This document shows, in pieces, positions 16,884 through 26,634 of a stretch of 64,000 bases of DNA. The translations under genes were made by a program, and so were the position numbers. How positions within the stretch are numbered: position 1 is the stretch's first letter; every line of letters begins with the position of its first letter. The notes beneath the pieces are model-generated. The model saw only the letters and a program-made list of their open reading frames with translations, was not told the DNA's origin and did not search any database. Source of the DNA: Flavobacterium sedimenticola (GTDB lineage Bacteria; Bacteroidota; Bacteroidia; Flavobacteriales; Flavobacteriaceae); NCBI RefSeq assembly GCF_030053345.1, contig NZ_JASGBP010000004.1:1-64000 (forward strand). The letters are read 5' to 3'.

Positions 16884-18550
16884 AGCAAATCAGTTTTGTT
16901 TTCTTCCTGATTTCGTCGCTTGCTTTTTCCCAACAAAATGGGGTAACAGTCGATAAAGCTATGGTGGTTTCGGCCCGTCAGGAAGCCTCAGAAATCGGTG
17001 TCGAAATTATGAAAAAAGGCGGTAATGCTTTTGATGCCATGATTGCTACTCAGTTGGCCCTAGCTGTAGCCTATCCGTATGCCGGAAACATTTCGGGTGG
17101 CGGATTTATGGTGTATCGAAAAGCCAACGGCGAAATCGGCTCGCTGGATTTCAGAGAAAAGGCACCGAAGAACGCCTCCAAAGACATGTATTTAGATAAA
17201 AACGGCGAGGTGATTCCGAATCTCAGTACCGACGGCGCCCTTTCGGTAGCCGTTCCGGGGAGTGTGGCAGGCATTTTTGAAGTCCACAAAAAATTCGGAA
17301 AACTCAAATGGCGAGAACTATTCCAACCTGCTATCAATTTGGCCCGAAAAGGCATCGTAGTAACCGCCAAAGACAAAGAGAAATTAGACGAATACCGAGC
17401 CGTCATTGTCAAAATAAGTGGCCATCAAACACTTTACCACCAAACCTTTCAAGTGGGTGACACCATCAAGTACATCGCTTTAGCCAATACACTCGAACAA
17501 ATCGCTAAAAAAGGAATCAAAGAGTTCTACCGTGGAAAAACAGCGCAAAAGTTAGTGGCTTTTCTGCAACAAAAAGGAGGCATCATTACGACGGAAGATA
17601 TGGCATCGTACCAAGTGGTTTGGCGCCAACCGGTGACATTCAATTATAAAGACCTGAAAATAATTACCATGGCGCCTCCCAGCAGCGGCGGGATTACGTT
17701 GGGACAAATTATGACCATGATTGCGCCGTATCCGTTATCCGCTTTCGGACACAACTCTGAAAAATACATTCAGACTTTGGTCGAAGCCGAGCGCCGTGCG
17801 TATGCCGACAGAAACTACTTTTTGGGCGACCCCGATTTTGTTAAAATTCCGGAGAAAGCTTTACGCGACGAAACGTATCTGAAAGAACGCATGCGTAGTT
17901 TTTCTTTTGAAAAAGCCACCAAATCGGCTGATGTCTCCCATGGTAACGTATCGATTTACGAAAGCAATGAAACCACCCACTACTCCATTGTTGATGCGGA
18001 TGGAAATGCCGTATCCGTGACCACCACGCTCAACGGAGCTTACGGTTCTAAGCTGTACTGCGACGAATTGGGTTTCTTTCTCAACAATGAAATGGATGAC
18101 TTTTCCGCCAAGCCCGGAGTTCCTAACAGTTACGGGTTGGTAGGCGCGGAAGCCAATAGCATAGCACCCAACAAACGCATGTTGAGTTCGATGACGCCGA
18201 CCATAATCGAAAAAAACGGAAAACTCTGGATGCTGTTGGGCTCGCCGGGCGGTTCAACTATTATTACATCCGTATTGCAAACCATTTTAAATGTATCCGA
18301 ATTCGGGATGAGCATGCAACAAGCAGTCAATGCCCCGAGATTTCATCACCAATGGTTGCCCGATGAGATCTTGTGTGAACCCCATCGGTTTAATCAAAAA
18401 ACACTATCCGATTTGACCGCTAAAGGCTATTTCATTAATGAGAAAACAGCACCGGTAATTGGTAAGGTTGATGCCATATTGGTATGGCCCGACGGAACAT
18501 TGGAGGGCGGTGCTGATTTTAGAGGCGATGACACCGCCGTGGGATATTAA
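16880..18550 (+). CDS. ggt: Gamma-glutamyltransferase precursor
   Basis: A 556-residue periplasmic Ntn-hydrolase precursor. The start at 16880 begins a signal peptide (MKQISFVFFLISSLAFS); an in-frame start at 16856 would place eight residues before it. AQEA/QLALAVAYPYAGNISGGGFMVYR is the N-terminal GGT motif. Autocleavage before Thr366 (TTHYSIVDADGNAVSVTTTLN) would give large and small subunits. Small-subunit motifs SSMTPTI and GSPGG (oxyanion) are present. It hydrolyses or transfers the gamma-glutamyl group of glutathione. Confidence 0.92.
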   Translation: MKQISFVFFLISSLAFSQQNGVTVDKAMVVSARQEASEIGVEIMKKGGNAFDAMIATQLALAVAYPYAGNISGGGFMVYRKANGEIGSLDFREKAPKNASKDMYLDKNGEVIPNLSTDGALSVAVPGSVAGIFEVHKKFGKLKWRELFQPAINLARKGIVVTAKDKEKLDEYRAVIVKISGHQTLYHQTFQVGDTIKYIALANTLEQIAKKGIKEFYRGKTAQKLVAFLQQKGGIITTEDMASYQVVWRQPVTFNYKDLKIITMAPPSSGGITLGQIMTMIAPYPLSAFGHNSEKYIQTLVEAERRAYADRNYFLGDPDFVKIPEKALRDETYLKERMRSFSFEKATKSADVSHGNVSIYESNETTHYSIVDADGNAVSVTTTLNGAYGSKLYCDELGFFLNNEMDDFSAKPGVPNSYGLVGAEANSIAPNKRMLSSMTPTIIEKNGKLWMLLGSPGGSTIITSVLQTILNVSEFGMSMQQAVNAPRFHHQWLPDEILCEPHRFNQKTLSDLTAKGYFINEKTAPVIGKVDAILVWPDGTLEGGADFRGDDTAVGY

Positions 18551-18617
18551 ATTTAACATGGTTTTTTTATGAAAACCCTATTTTTAAAAGTATCTTAGCC
18601 CATTAAAAGAAAACTAC

Positions 18618-20438
18618 ATGCCGTCAACTAAAGCATCGTTTTTTAAAATCGTTTTCCGAAGTATTTTCAGAAGAGTTGAGCACTTGGTTTTTTTGCTGAA
18701 AGAGAATCTCAGCGAACGCAACTTTATTTATCTGGCAGCCGTAGCCGTAGCGGTAACGTGTTCCTTTGCCGTGATTCTGCTCAAAAGTTTCGCACACAAC
18801 ATTTTTCTTTTAGCCAACGATATCAACAGCTTTTTAAAGTTACCCTACATCAATAGTTTATTACCCATTGCGGGGATAGTGCTGACCGTATTTGTGGTTC
18901 GGCATTTTTTGGATAATCATTTGGAAAAAGGAAGCTCCCGAGTGTTGTATGCTGTTGCCAAAAAAGGCGGCATCATGCCCAAAAAACAAATGTACGCCCA
19001 AATTGTCACCAGTTCCTTAACGGTTGGACTCGGTGGCTCGGCCGGATTGGAAAGTCCGATTGTGGTGACCGGCGCCGCTTTTGGCTCCAACTTCGCGCAG
19101 AAATACCATTTATCACAAAAAGACCGAATCTTGCTGTTGGCCTGCGGTGTGGCCGCCGGAATCGGGGCTGCCTTCAACGCTCCCATTGCGGGTGTTTTAT
19201 TTGCCGTAGAAGTCGTGCTGACTGATATTTCGATATCGGCCTTTATCCCAATTATTATTTCGGCGGCTACCGGTGCGCTGATTTCTACTATAGTACTAAG
19301 CTCCGATGTCATTCTCAATTTTGAACAGAAACTACACTTTGATTACCACAACACACCATACTATATTTTATTGGGTATACTGGCCGGTTTCACTTCCTTG
19401 TACCACGCGCGTAACTTTCACAAAGTAGAACAATTTTTTGGCAGTTTCAAAAACAAAGGCTATCGAAGAGCTTTATTTGGCGCTTCTTTATTAGCTATTT
19501 TGATTTTCTTCTTTCCGACACTTTTCGGCGAAGGTTACGAAAGCATCAAGACGCTGTCATCTTCGCATCCCGGCGTTTTGCTAGACAACACGCTGTTGGA
19601 AAACTTCAAACACAACGATTGGATCTTATTGGCGTTTATTGGTATCACCATGCTGCTCAAAGCCTTTGCTACCGGATTGACCATAGGCAGTGGCGGCAAC
19701 GGTGGAAACTTTGCGCCTTCGCTCTTTGTAGGTTCCTATCTCGGATTTGTAGTTGCTAAAACCGTAAACATGCTCAACTTTACCCATCATTTACCCATAG
19801 CTAATTTTACCATTGTAGGCATGGCAGGTATTTTGAGCGGCTTATTCCACGCGCCGTTAACCGCTATTTTCCTTATTGTGGAGATTACCGGCGGTTATGA
19901 TTTAATGGTACCGCTAATGATTGTTTCCTCGGTGAGTTTTGCGGTTTCCAAACAGTTTGAAAAACACTCTATGGACGTCAAAGGATTGGCTGACAAAGGC
20001 GAAGTATTCACCAGCGACAAGGATAAAAACATTATCCAAAGCATCAACTTTTACAATTTGGTACAACAACATTATAAAACCTTGACGCTGAAAGACTCCC
20101 CGTTGAAAGCGATTGACATTTTCGCCACTACGGACCAAAAAGTGATTCCGGTGTTAGACGACCACAAATCACTACTGGGACTCATCGATTTTGAGGAAGT
20201 GAAAGCTTTTATTTTCAATCCGAATCACGTCAAGTTTATGACGATGCAGGAAATCCTGAGTCAGCCCAAAGAATTGGTTTTGTTTGAAGACAAACCCGAG
20301 AAAATAATGAAACTGTTTGAATCCTCGAATGTCATTACCTTACCGGTGGTACACAAGGGAAAATACGTGGGTTTCCTATCCAAAATAGACGTATTGGAAA
20401 GCTACCGCAAGCGTTTGAAAGAAATGGTGATTGAGTGA
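18618..20438 (+). CDS. ClC-family chloride transport protein with CBS pair
   Basis: A 606-residue protein. The membrane ClC domain spans about residues 45-450, with GSS near residue 113 (Ser-cen position), GSAGLESP with the gating Glu at 145, and GSGGNGGNFAPSLFVGSYLG. Two C-terminal CBS repeats (about 465-600) follow. The position of the internal proton glutamate of E. coli ClC is Val199 (GVLFAVEVVL), as in chloride channels. A channel or uncoupled transporter is therefore more likely than a strict 2Cl-/H+ exchanger, an inference from one residue. Confidence 0.88.
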   Translation: MPSTKASFFKIVFRSIFRRVEHLVFLLKENLSERNFIYLAAVAVAVTCSFAVILLKSFAHNIFLLANDINSFLKLPYINSLLPIAGIVLTVFVVRHFLDNHLEKGSSRVLYAVAKKGGIMPKKQMYAQIVTSSLTVGLGGSAGLESPIVVTGAAFGSNFAQKYHLSQKDRILLLACGVAAGIGAAFNAPIAGVLFAVEVVLTDISISAFIPIIISAATGALISTIVLSSDVILNFEQKLHFDYHNTPYYILLGILAGFTSLYHARNFHKVEQFFGSFKNKGYRRALFGASLLAILIFFFPTLFGEGYESIKTLSSSHPGVLLDNTLLENFKHNDWILLAFIGITMLLKAFATGLTIGSGGNGGNFAPSLFVGSYLGFVVAKTVNMLNFTHHLPIANFTIVGMAGILSGLFHAPLTAIFLIVEITGGYDLMVPLMIVSSVSFAVSKQFEKHSMDVKGLADKGEVFTSDKDKNIIQSINFYNLVQQHYKTLTLKDSPLKAIDIFATTDQKVIPVLDDHKSLLGLIDFEEVKAFIFNPNHVKFMTMQEILSQPKELVLFEDKPEKIMKLFESSNVITLPVVHKGKYVGFLSKIDVLESYRKRLKEMVIE

Positions 20439-20492
20439 CGCTTTTTACCGATAACTTATCGTTTTCCTATATAAATTTTACCCGCAAAACAT

Positions 20493-20500
20493 TACCTTTG
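20493..20500 (+). promoter_or_regulatory. Probable -7 box (TACCTTTG) for uvrA
   Basis: TAnnTTTG match 17 bp before the uvrA ATG at 20518. A clean -33 TTTG is not seen. Confidence 0.45.
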
Positions 20501-20517
20501 CGTTTTGCCTAATTGCT

Positions 20518-23349
20518 ATGCTTGATACAGAGAATACGATTGAAGTACTCGGCGCCCGAGTGCACAATCTCAAGAATATTGATATTACGATTCCGCGTGA
20601 AAAACTGGTCGTGATTACCGGTCTTTCGGGCTCCGGAAAATCGTCGTTGGCATTTGACACCATTTATGCCGAAGGACAACGCCGCTACATCGAAACGTTT
20701 TCGGCTTATGCGCGTCAGTTTTTGGGTGGCTTGGAGCGTCCGGATGTAGATAAAATTGACGGTCTTTCGCCCGTGATTGCCATAGAGCAAAAAACCACCA
20801 GCAAAAGTCCGCGTTCTACCGTGGGCACCATTACCGAAATATACGATTTCCTGCGGTTATTGTACGCGCGTGCCGGAGAAGCCTATAGTTATGTGACTAA
20901 CGAAAAAATGGTTTCCTATTCGGATGAGCAAATCAGAACATTGATTATGCAGTATTTTGCCGGCAAACGCATCACTATTTTGGCTCCGATTATCCGCGCG
21001 CGAAAAGGGCATTATGCCGAGTTGTTCCAGCAAATTACCAAACAAGGGTTTCTGAAAGTTCGGGTAAATGGTGAAGTACAGGATTTACTACCGGGCATGA
21101 AACTCGACCGGTATAAAACCCACGACATTGAAATTGTGGTCGACCGCATGGTGGTAGAGCCTAATGAAGACCATGAAAAACGTTTGACAGAAAGCATAAA
21201 AACCGCCATGTATCACGGTGAAAATGTGTTGATGATTTTGGATCAGGACACCCATGAAGTGCGGTATTTCAGTCGGAATTTGATGTGTCCCACATCCGGG
21301 ATTTCCTATCAAAATCCGGAACCGAATTTGTTTTCCTTCAATTCTCCCAAAGGGGCGTGTGACACTTGTAAAGGTTTGGGCACCGTACACGAAATCAACT
21401 TAAAAAAAATTATTCCGAATCCTAAGCTCTCCATTAAAAACGGCGGTTTTGCACCGCTGGGCGAATACAAATCGTCCTGGATTTTCAAGCAATTGGAAAT
21501 CATAGGGGAAAAATTTGGTTTTACCCTGACCGATCCGATTGAAAAAATTTCGGAAGAAGCCATGCAGATTATCTTGTACGGCGGCAAGGAAAAATTTTCG
21601 GTGGCCTCGAAAACCTTGGGTATTACCAAAGAATACAAAATTGAATTTGAGGGTATTTCCCATTTTATCAAAAACCAATTTGACGAAAGCGAATCGGTGT
21701 CAATTAAGCGCTGGGCCAAAGAGTTTATGGACGAAATTGAATGTCCGGAATGCCATGGCTCGCGTTTGAAAAAAGAAGCAATGTATTTCCGCATCGATGA
21801 CAAAAATATTTTCGACTTGTCGACCATGGATATTTCCGATTTGTCAGCTTGGTTTGATACGTTGGAGACGCGTTTAAGCGATAAGCAACGTATTATTGCT
21901 ACCGAAATCGTCAAAGAAATCAGAGACCGCTTGCGCTTCTTGGTCAATGTTGGCTTGAATTACCTGGCTTTACACCGCAGCTCCAAATCGCTTTCGGGCG
22001 GCGAAGCGCAACGCATTCGCTTGGCAACCCAAATCGGGTCCCAACTCGTTGGCGTATTGTATATTTTAGATGAACCGAGTATTGGGTTGCATCAACGCGA
22101 CAATGAAAAACTGATTCATTCGTTAGAACAATTGCGAGACATCGGCAACTCGGTTTTAGTGGTAGAACACGATAAAGACATGATGGAGCGTGCCGATTAT
22201 GTCATTGATATTGGCCCGAAAGCCGGGAAATACGGCGGTGAAATTATCAGCAAGGGAACGCCTAAAGAATTGTTGGCGGAAAATACAATAACGGCGCAGT
22301 TCTTAAACGGCACCATGCAAATTGAAGTTCCTAAAAAGCGACGCGAAGGCAACGGAAAATTCCTGAAACTAACCGGTGCTACCGGCAATAATTTGAAAAA
22401 TGTGAGTCTCGAATTGCCGTTAGGGAAACTGATTTGTGTTACCGGCGTATCGGGCAGCGGCAAATCGACGTTGATTAATGAAACGCTGTATCCGATTTTA
22501 AATGCGCACTTTTTTAATGCGGTGAAAAAGCCGCAACCCTATAAAAAAATAGAAGGCTTAGAGCACATTGACAAGGTCATTGATATCGACCAAAGTCCGA
22601 TTGGGCGCACCCCGCGCAGCAACCCGGCGACGTATACCGACGTGTTTTCGGAAATCCGAAGTTTGTACACGCAAACGCCGGAAGCCATGATTCGCGGCTA
22701 CAAAGCCGGTCGATTCAGTTTTAATGTGTCGGGCGGACGATGCGAAACCTGCGAGGGTTCGGGTGTGCGCACCATAGAAATGAGTTTCTTGCCCGATGTG
22801 TATGTCGAGTGCGAAACCTGTCAAGGCAAACGGTTCAACCGCGAAACGTTGGAGATTCGCTACAAAGGCAAATCGATTTCGGATGTGTTGAACATGACGG
22901 TGGATGAAGCCGTAGTGTTTTTTGAAAACATTCCGAAAATATACCGCAAAATCAAAACGATACAAGATGTGGGTTTGGGTTATATTACCTTGGGCCAACA
23001 AAGTACAACGCTTTCGGGCGGTGAGGCGCAACGCATTAAATTGGCTACCGAATTATCGAAAAAAGATACGGGGAATACGTTTTACATTATGGACGAACCC
23101 ACCACAGGATTGCATTTTGAAGACATTCGCGTGTTGATGGAAGTAATCCGGAAATTGGTCGACAAAGGCAATACCGTATTGATTATTGAGCACAATATGG
23201 ATGTGATTAAACTGGCCGATCACATTATTGATGTGGGCCCGGAGGGTGGCAAAGGCGGCGGTGAAATTTTGTGTGCCGGTACGCCGGAGGAGATTATAAA
23301 AAACAAGAAAAGCTATACGGCTCAATTCCTGAAAAAAGAACTAAATTAG
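20518..23349 (+). CDS. uvrA: Excinuclease ABC subunit A
   Basis: A 943-residue damage-recognition ATPase of nucleotide excision repair. Two ABC modules are present: Walker [14 protein letters not shown] near residue 35 and [13 protein letters not shown] near 645, with signatures [13 protein letters not shown] (about 490) and [13 protein letters not shown] (about 830). The second zinc module is intact (CETCEGSG...CETCQGKR, about 741-767). The first keeps three of four expected Cys: the first pair is CPTSG (about 258-261) where E. coli has CPxC, and its partner pair is CDTC. Partner uvrB lies at 51836. Confidence 0.96.
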   Translation: MLDTENTIEVLGARVHNLKNIDITIPREKLVVITGLSGSGKSSLAFDTIYAEGQRRYIETFSAYARQFLGGLERPDVDKIDGLSPVIAIEQKTTSKSPRSTVGTITEIYDFLRLLYARAGEAYSYVTNEKMVSYSDEQIRTLIMQYFAGKRITILAPIIRARKGHYAELFQQITKQGFLKVRVNGEVQDLLPGMKLDRYKTHDIEIVVDRMVVEPNEDHEKRLTESIKTAMYHGENVLMILDQDTHEVRYFSRNLMCPTSGISYQNPEPNLFSFNSPKGACDTCKGLGTVHEINLKKIIPNPKLSIKNGGFAPLGEYKSSWIFKQLEIIGEKFGFTLTDPIEKISEEAMQIILYGGKEKFSVASKTLGITKEYKIEFEGISHFIKNQFDESESVSIKRWAKEFMDEIECPECHGSRLKKEAMYFRIDDKNIFDLSTMDISDLSAWFDTLETRLSDKQRIIATEIVKEIRDRLRFLVNVGLNYLALHRSSKSLSGGEAQRIRLATQIGSQLVGVLYILDEPSIGLHQRDNEKLIHSLEQLRDIGNSVLVVEHDKDMMERADYVIDIGPKAGKYGGEIISKGTPKELLAENTITAQFLNGTMQIEVPKKRREGNGKFLKLTGATGNNLKNVSLELPLGKLICVTGVSGSGKSTLINETLYPILNAHFFNAVKKPQPYKKIEGLEHIDKVIDIDQSPIGRTPRSNPATYTDVFSEIRSLYTQTPEAMIRGYKAGRFSFNVSGGRCETCEGSGVRTIEMSFLPDVYVECETCQGKRFNRETLEIRYKGKSISDVLNMTVDEAVVFFENIPKIYRKIKTIQDVGLGYITLGQQSTTLSGGEAQRIKLATELSKKDTGNTFYIMDEPTTGLHFEDIRVLMEVIRKLVDKGNTVLIIEHNMDVIKLADHIIDVGPEGGKGGGEILCAGTPEEIIKNKKSYTAQFLKKELN

Positions 23350-23360
23350 CAGGCTTTTTT

Positions 23361-23466
23361 AGCCCGGATGGCAGCGGCATCCTTTTTATTGTTTGTTGAA
23401 AAGCCCGATGACCGGGATTAGGGTGACCAACAATAAAAAGATACAGCGAACAGCCGGAAAAGCTTC
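23361..23466. repeat. Dispersed hairpin element, copy A
   Basis: Constant left flank AGCCCGGATGGCAGCGGCAT and right flank GATACAGCGAACAGCCGGAA (ending AGCTTC) around a stem with perfect 12-bp arms (CTTTTTATTGTT/AACAATAAAAAG). It lies 11 bp after the uvrA stop. Copy B is at 41968 with the same flanks and an unrelated stem. Confidence 0.8.
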
Positions 23467-23494
23467 AAAAAAAAAATTAATATAAAAAAGAGTT

Positions 23495-24220
23495 ATGGCA
23501 TTTGATCAGTACGAAAACGAAGACGAGAGAATTCACGATAAGTTAAAACAGAAAACCTGGAACGAAATCCGAACCAATGACAGTTGGGCGATTTTTAAAG
23601 TCATGTCGGAGTTTGTAAACGGATACGAAAGTATGGCGCGTATTGGGCCGTGTGTATCAATTTTTGGATCGGCGCGCACCAAGCCCGACAACAAATACTA
23701 CCATTTGGCAGAGAAAATTGCTTACAAAATCAGTAAAGCGGGTTACGGAGTGATTACCGGCGGCGGTCCGGGGATTATGGAAGCCGGAAACAAAGGCGCG
23801 CACAATGGCGGTGGGACTTCGGTAGGATTGAACATTGAATTGCCGTTTGAACAACATTACAACCCGTATATTGATAAAGATAAAAACTTGAATTTTGACT
23901 ACTTCTTTGTACGCAAAGTGATGTTTGTGAAGTATTCGCAAGGTTTTGTGGTCATGCCCGGTGGTTTTGGTACGTTAGACGAATTGTTTGAAGCGGTGAC
24001 GTTGATTCAGACTAAAAAGATTGGGAAGTTCCCGATTATTTTGGTCGGCAGCGAATTTTGGTCGGGTTTAATTGACTGGATTAAAACCGTGATGATTGAG
24101 AAAGAACACAATGCGAGTCCGGATGACATGAACCTTATTCGCATCGTAGACACCGAAGATGAAGTGGTGGAAGTGCTGGATAATTTCTATAAAAAATACA
24201 ATTTAAGTCCTAACTTTTAA
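23495..24220 (+). CDS. LOG family protein (cytokinin-riboside-monophosphate phosphoribohydrolase fold)
   Basis: A 241-residue Rossmann-fold protein. SIFGSARTKPDNKYY opens the core, GVITGGGPGIMEAGNKGA follows, and the signature PGGFGTLDELFEAVTLIQT is at about 150-170. LOG enzymes cleave nucleoside 5'-monophosphates to base and ribose 5-phosphate; in bacteria other than plant associates the purpose is nucleotide salvage. Alone between repeat element A and the heptamer array at 24236. Confidence 0.87.
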   Translation: MAFDQYENEDERIHDKLKQKTWNEIRTNDSWAIFKVMSEFVNGYESMARIGPCVSIFGSARTKPDNKYYHLAEKIAYKISKAGYGVITGGGPGIMEAGNKGAHNGGGTSVGLNIELPFEQHYNPYIDKDKNLNFDYFFVRKVMFVKYSQGFVVMPGGFGTLDELFEAVTLIQTKKIGKFPIILVGSEFWSGLIDWIKTVMIEKEHNASPDDMNLIRIVDTEDEVVEVLDNFYKKYNLSPNF

Positions 24221-24235
24221 GAAGTTCATTTTTAG

Positions 24236-24303
24236 CCTTAGCTTTTAGCCGCAGTCAAGCGCTAAGGGCTAGTTGCTAAAAGCTGACAGCTAATTGCTAA
24301 TTG
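24236..24303 (+). repeat. Heptamer-type array in two opposed blocks
   Basis: The left block reads TTAGCCT/TAGCTTT/TAGCC. The right block reads GCTAAGG, GCTAGTT, GCTAAAA, GCTGACA, GCTAATT, GCTAATT. The blocks are imperfectly complementary and could pair. The array ends 7 bp before the MBOAT ATG. Confidence 0.65.
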
Positions 24304-24310
24304 CGCCCAC

Positions 24311-25744
24311 ATGTTTTTCAACTCGTTTCATTTTGCGGTTTTCCTGCCCCTAGTATTTTTGATGTATTGGTTTGTAGGCCAAAAGTCGAAAATCAATCAG
24401 AACTACATCCTCATTTTGGCGAGTTATTACTTTTACGCCTGTTGGGATTGGCGGTTTCTGTTTTTGTTGGTGTTTTCTACCCTACTCGATTATTTTTCGG
24501 CCCTCCAAATTGAAAAAAGCCAGACCCCCAAACAAAAAAAGCTATGGCTGTGGTTGTGTATTTCAATCAACTTAGGCTTTTTAGGCATTTTTAAATACTA
24601 CAACTTTTTTGCTCAATCGTTTGCTGCTTTATTCCAATCGGTGGGTTGGCAGGTTAGTCCTATCCTACTCGATGTAGTATTGCCGGTAGGAATATCGTTT
24701 TACACCTTTCACGGGTTGTCGTACATTATTGATATTTATTACGGACGCATCAAATCGGAGAAAAATTTTGTCGATTATTCGTTGTTTGTAAGCTACTTTC
24801 CCTTGTTGGTGGCCGGCCCGATTGAACGCGCTACGCATTTGTTGCCACAATTGAAGAAACGTCGCAAATTTAATTTTGAAAAGGCCAAAGAAGGCGTCTA
24901 TCAAATTATTTGGGGATTGGTCAAAAAGGTCGTTATCGCCGATACATGTGCCCAATATGCCAATGCTATTTTCGACCAATACCACAGCATGAATTCGCTT
25001 TCGTTGGTGTTGGGTGCGGTGTATTTTGCCTTTCAGATTTACGGCGATTTTTCGGGCTATTCCGATATTGCTTTGGGAACTTCCAAGCTGTTTGGCATCG
25101 ATTTGTTGCGGAATTTCAACTATCCGTATTTTTCGCGCGACATCGCTGAGTTTTGGCGGCGTTGGCACATTTCGCTCACCACCTGGTTTCGCGACTACCT
25201 GTACATTCCGCTGGGCGGTAGCAAAGGATCGAAGTGGATGAAAATCCGAAATACGTTTGCCATCTTTTTGGTGAGCGGATTTTGGCACGGGGCAAGTTGG
25301 ACCTTCATTGCCTGGGGATTGATTAATGCGCTGTATTTTATCCCGCTGTTGTTGCTCAACAAAAACCGAAACAACCTAGATACTGTAGCGTTGTCTTTTA
25401 ACCTCGCCTCGGTAAAAACTTTTTTCAATATCCTGCTTACGTTTGCCATTACTTGTTTGGCCTGGATTTTCTTTCGTGCCAAAACAATACAGGATGCGTT
25501 TTCGTATATAGAGCGCATGGTAACCGATAGCCGCTTTGTGTCGCAGTACATGAGTATTGAGCGTTATAACTATGAACTGTGGCCTTTGTTGGTGATTTTT
25601 ATCGTAGCCGAATGGAGTTGCAGAACCCAAACCGAGCCGATTTCGGGACGTTACAGTTGGGTAAAAATGAGTTTGTGTTTGGCGGCTATTTTGGCTTTAG
25701 GTGTGTTTTCGGATTATAAAGAATTTATTTATTTCCAATTCTGA
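24311..25744 (+). CDS. MBOAT family O-acyltransferase (AlgI/DltB-like)
   Basis: A 477-residue polytopic protein with the AlgI signature EFWRRWHISLTTWFRDYLYIPLGGSK (about 275-300) and the catalytic His in FLVSGFWHGASWTFIAWG (about 318-335). VAGPIERATHLLPQL is also typical. Such enzymes pass acyl groups, usually acetyl, across the inner membrane to a periplasmic partner that acylates a polysaccharide. Stop TGA and the next ATG share one base (TGATG), so the SGNH-like gene is coupled. Confidence 0.9.
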   Translation: MFFNSFHFAVFLPLVFLMYWFVGQKSKINQNYILILASYYFYACWDWRFLFLLVFSTLLDYFSALQIEKSQTPKQKKLWLWLCISINLGFLGIFKYYNFFAQSFAALFQSVGWQVSPILLDVVLPVGISFYTFHGLSYIIDIYYGRIKSEKNFVDYSLFVSYFPLLVAGPIERATHLLPQLKKRRKFNFEKAKEGVYQIIWGLVKKVVIADTCAQYANAIFDQYHSMNSLSLVLGAVYFAFQIYGDFSGYSDIALGTSKLFGIDLLRNFNYPYFSRDIAEFWRRWHISLTTWFRDYLYIPLGGSKGSKWMKIRNTFAIFLVSGFWHGASWTFIAWGLINALYFIPLLLLNKNRNNLDTVALSFNLASVKTFFNILLTFAITCLAWIFFRAKTIQDAFSYIERMVTDSRFVSQYMSIERYNYELWPLLVIFIVAEWSCRTQTEPISGRYSWVKMSLCLAAILALGVFSDYKEFIYFQF

Positions 25745-26634
25745 TGCAACAGTTTTTTAAATTCATATTGAACGTTTTGGGCGTGTTGTTACTCACCATG
25801 CTCCTGCTCGATCTGTTGTATACCGCGGTGTATCACCAATCGAATGACCGCAATAAAATTAGTTATTTATACCAATCGGAAAAAAAAGAGTACGATGTGG
25901 TCTTTTTGGGTTCGTCGCGTGTGAACAATCATTTTGTGCCTCAACTTTTTAACGACCAGGGCTATAAAACCTTTAACTACGGAATTACACGGTCGCGCTT
26001 GGAAGAGTCGGCCTTGATGTTAAAATTGATGGTCGAGCGTAACTTTAGCATCGATACGCTCATCCTTCAGGTAGATTTAAATATCAATACGAATGATCAT
26101 TCGGAAGCGATTCGTTCGTTATTTATGCCTTATTGGCATCAATCCGGGGTCATTCGGACTCATTACCGGGAAATTCCGGAGTATAAGGCCATTCAATATG
26201 TCCCGTTTTACCGCTATATGCATTACGATTCGCGTATCGGATTTAGGGAAATGTACGCTTCACTTGTTCATAAAGAAACGAATGCTTTGTTTTATGACGG
26301 ATTTTATCCGTTGTTGCAAGATCAACGACCGATGGTCGCTGCTGATTTGAGTAAATACTATCCGAAGCGAAACAAAGCGTACGAGGAAATTAAGGCCATT
26401 TGCCAACAAAACAACATCCATTTATTAGCCGTAACGACGCCTATGTGCAAGAGCACCGTGAACCGAGATTATTTTAACCATATCCAAAAGGTATATCCCG
26501 AAGTGTATCGCTTTGAGGATGCCGTGACAGACGATAAGTATTTCTCGACTTGCGGTCACTTGAACAAAGCCGGCGCCATCGAATATACCAAAGCGATTTT
26601 TAACGCCTTTTTTAAACCCAAAACGAAGTCTTGA
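25744..26634 (+). CDS. SGNH-hydrolase-like membrane-anchored partner of the MBOAT protein
   Basis: A 296-residue protein with one N-terminal membrane helix (about 5-28) and an extracytoplasmic domain. Block I is VVFLGSSRVNNHF (candidate nucleophile Ser about residue 59), and the C-terminal block is YFSTCGHLNKAGA, with the His but not the Asp expected three residues before it (DxxH; Thr here). Position after an MBOAT gene suggests it accepts an acyl group for a surface glycan, like AlgJ/AlgX or DltD. The missing Asp leaves activity uncertain. Overlaps the next gene by 4 bp. Confidence 0.75.
   Translation: MQQFFKFILNVLGVLLLTMLLLDLLYTAVYHQSNDRNKISYLYQSEKKEYDVVFLGSSRVNNHFVPQLFNDQGYKTFNYGITRSRLEESALMLKLMVERNFSIDTLILQVDLNINTNDHSEAIRSLFMPYWHQSGVIRTHYREIPEYKAIQYVPFYRYMHYDSRIGFREMYASLVHKETNALFYDGFYPLLQDQRPMVAADLSKYYPKRNKAYEEIKAICQQNNIHLLAVTTPMCKSTVNRDYFNHIQKVYPEVYRFEDAVTDDKYFSTCGHLNKAGAIEYTKAIFNAFFKPKTKS

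Noticed and set aside
20450..20466. CGATA-ACT-TATCG followed by TTTT after the ClC gene
   Set aside because: A 5-bp AT-rich stem is too weak to call a terminator.
21309..21947. 212-codon antisense frame inside uvrA
   Set aside because: Shadow of the strongly coded uvrA frame; composition is low in Gly and Ala and rich in Ser and Phe, typical of antisense reading.
24665..25288. 207-codon antisense frame inside the MBOAT gene
   Set aside because: Shadow frame; the plus-strand protein has complete MBOAT motifs across the same interval.
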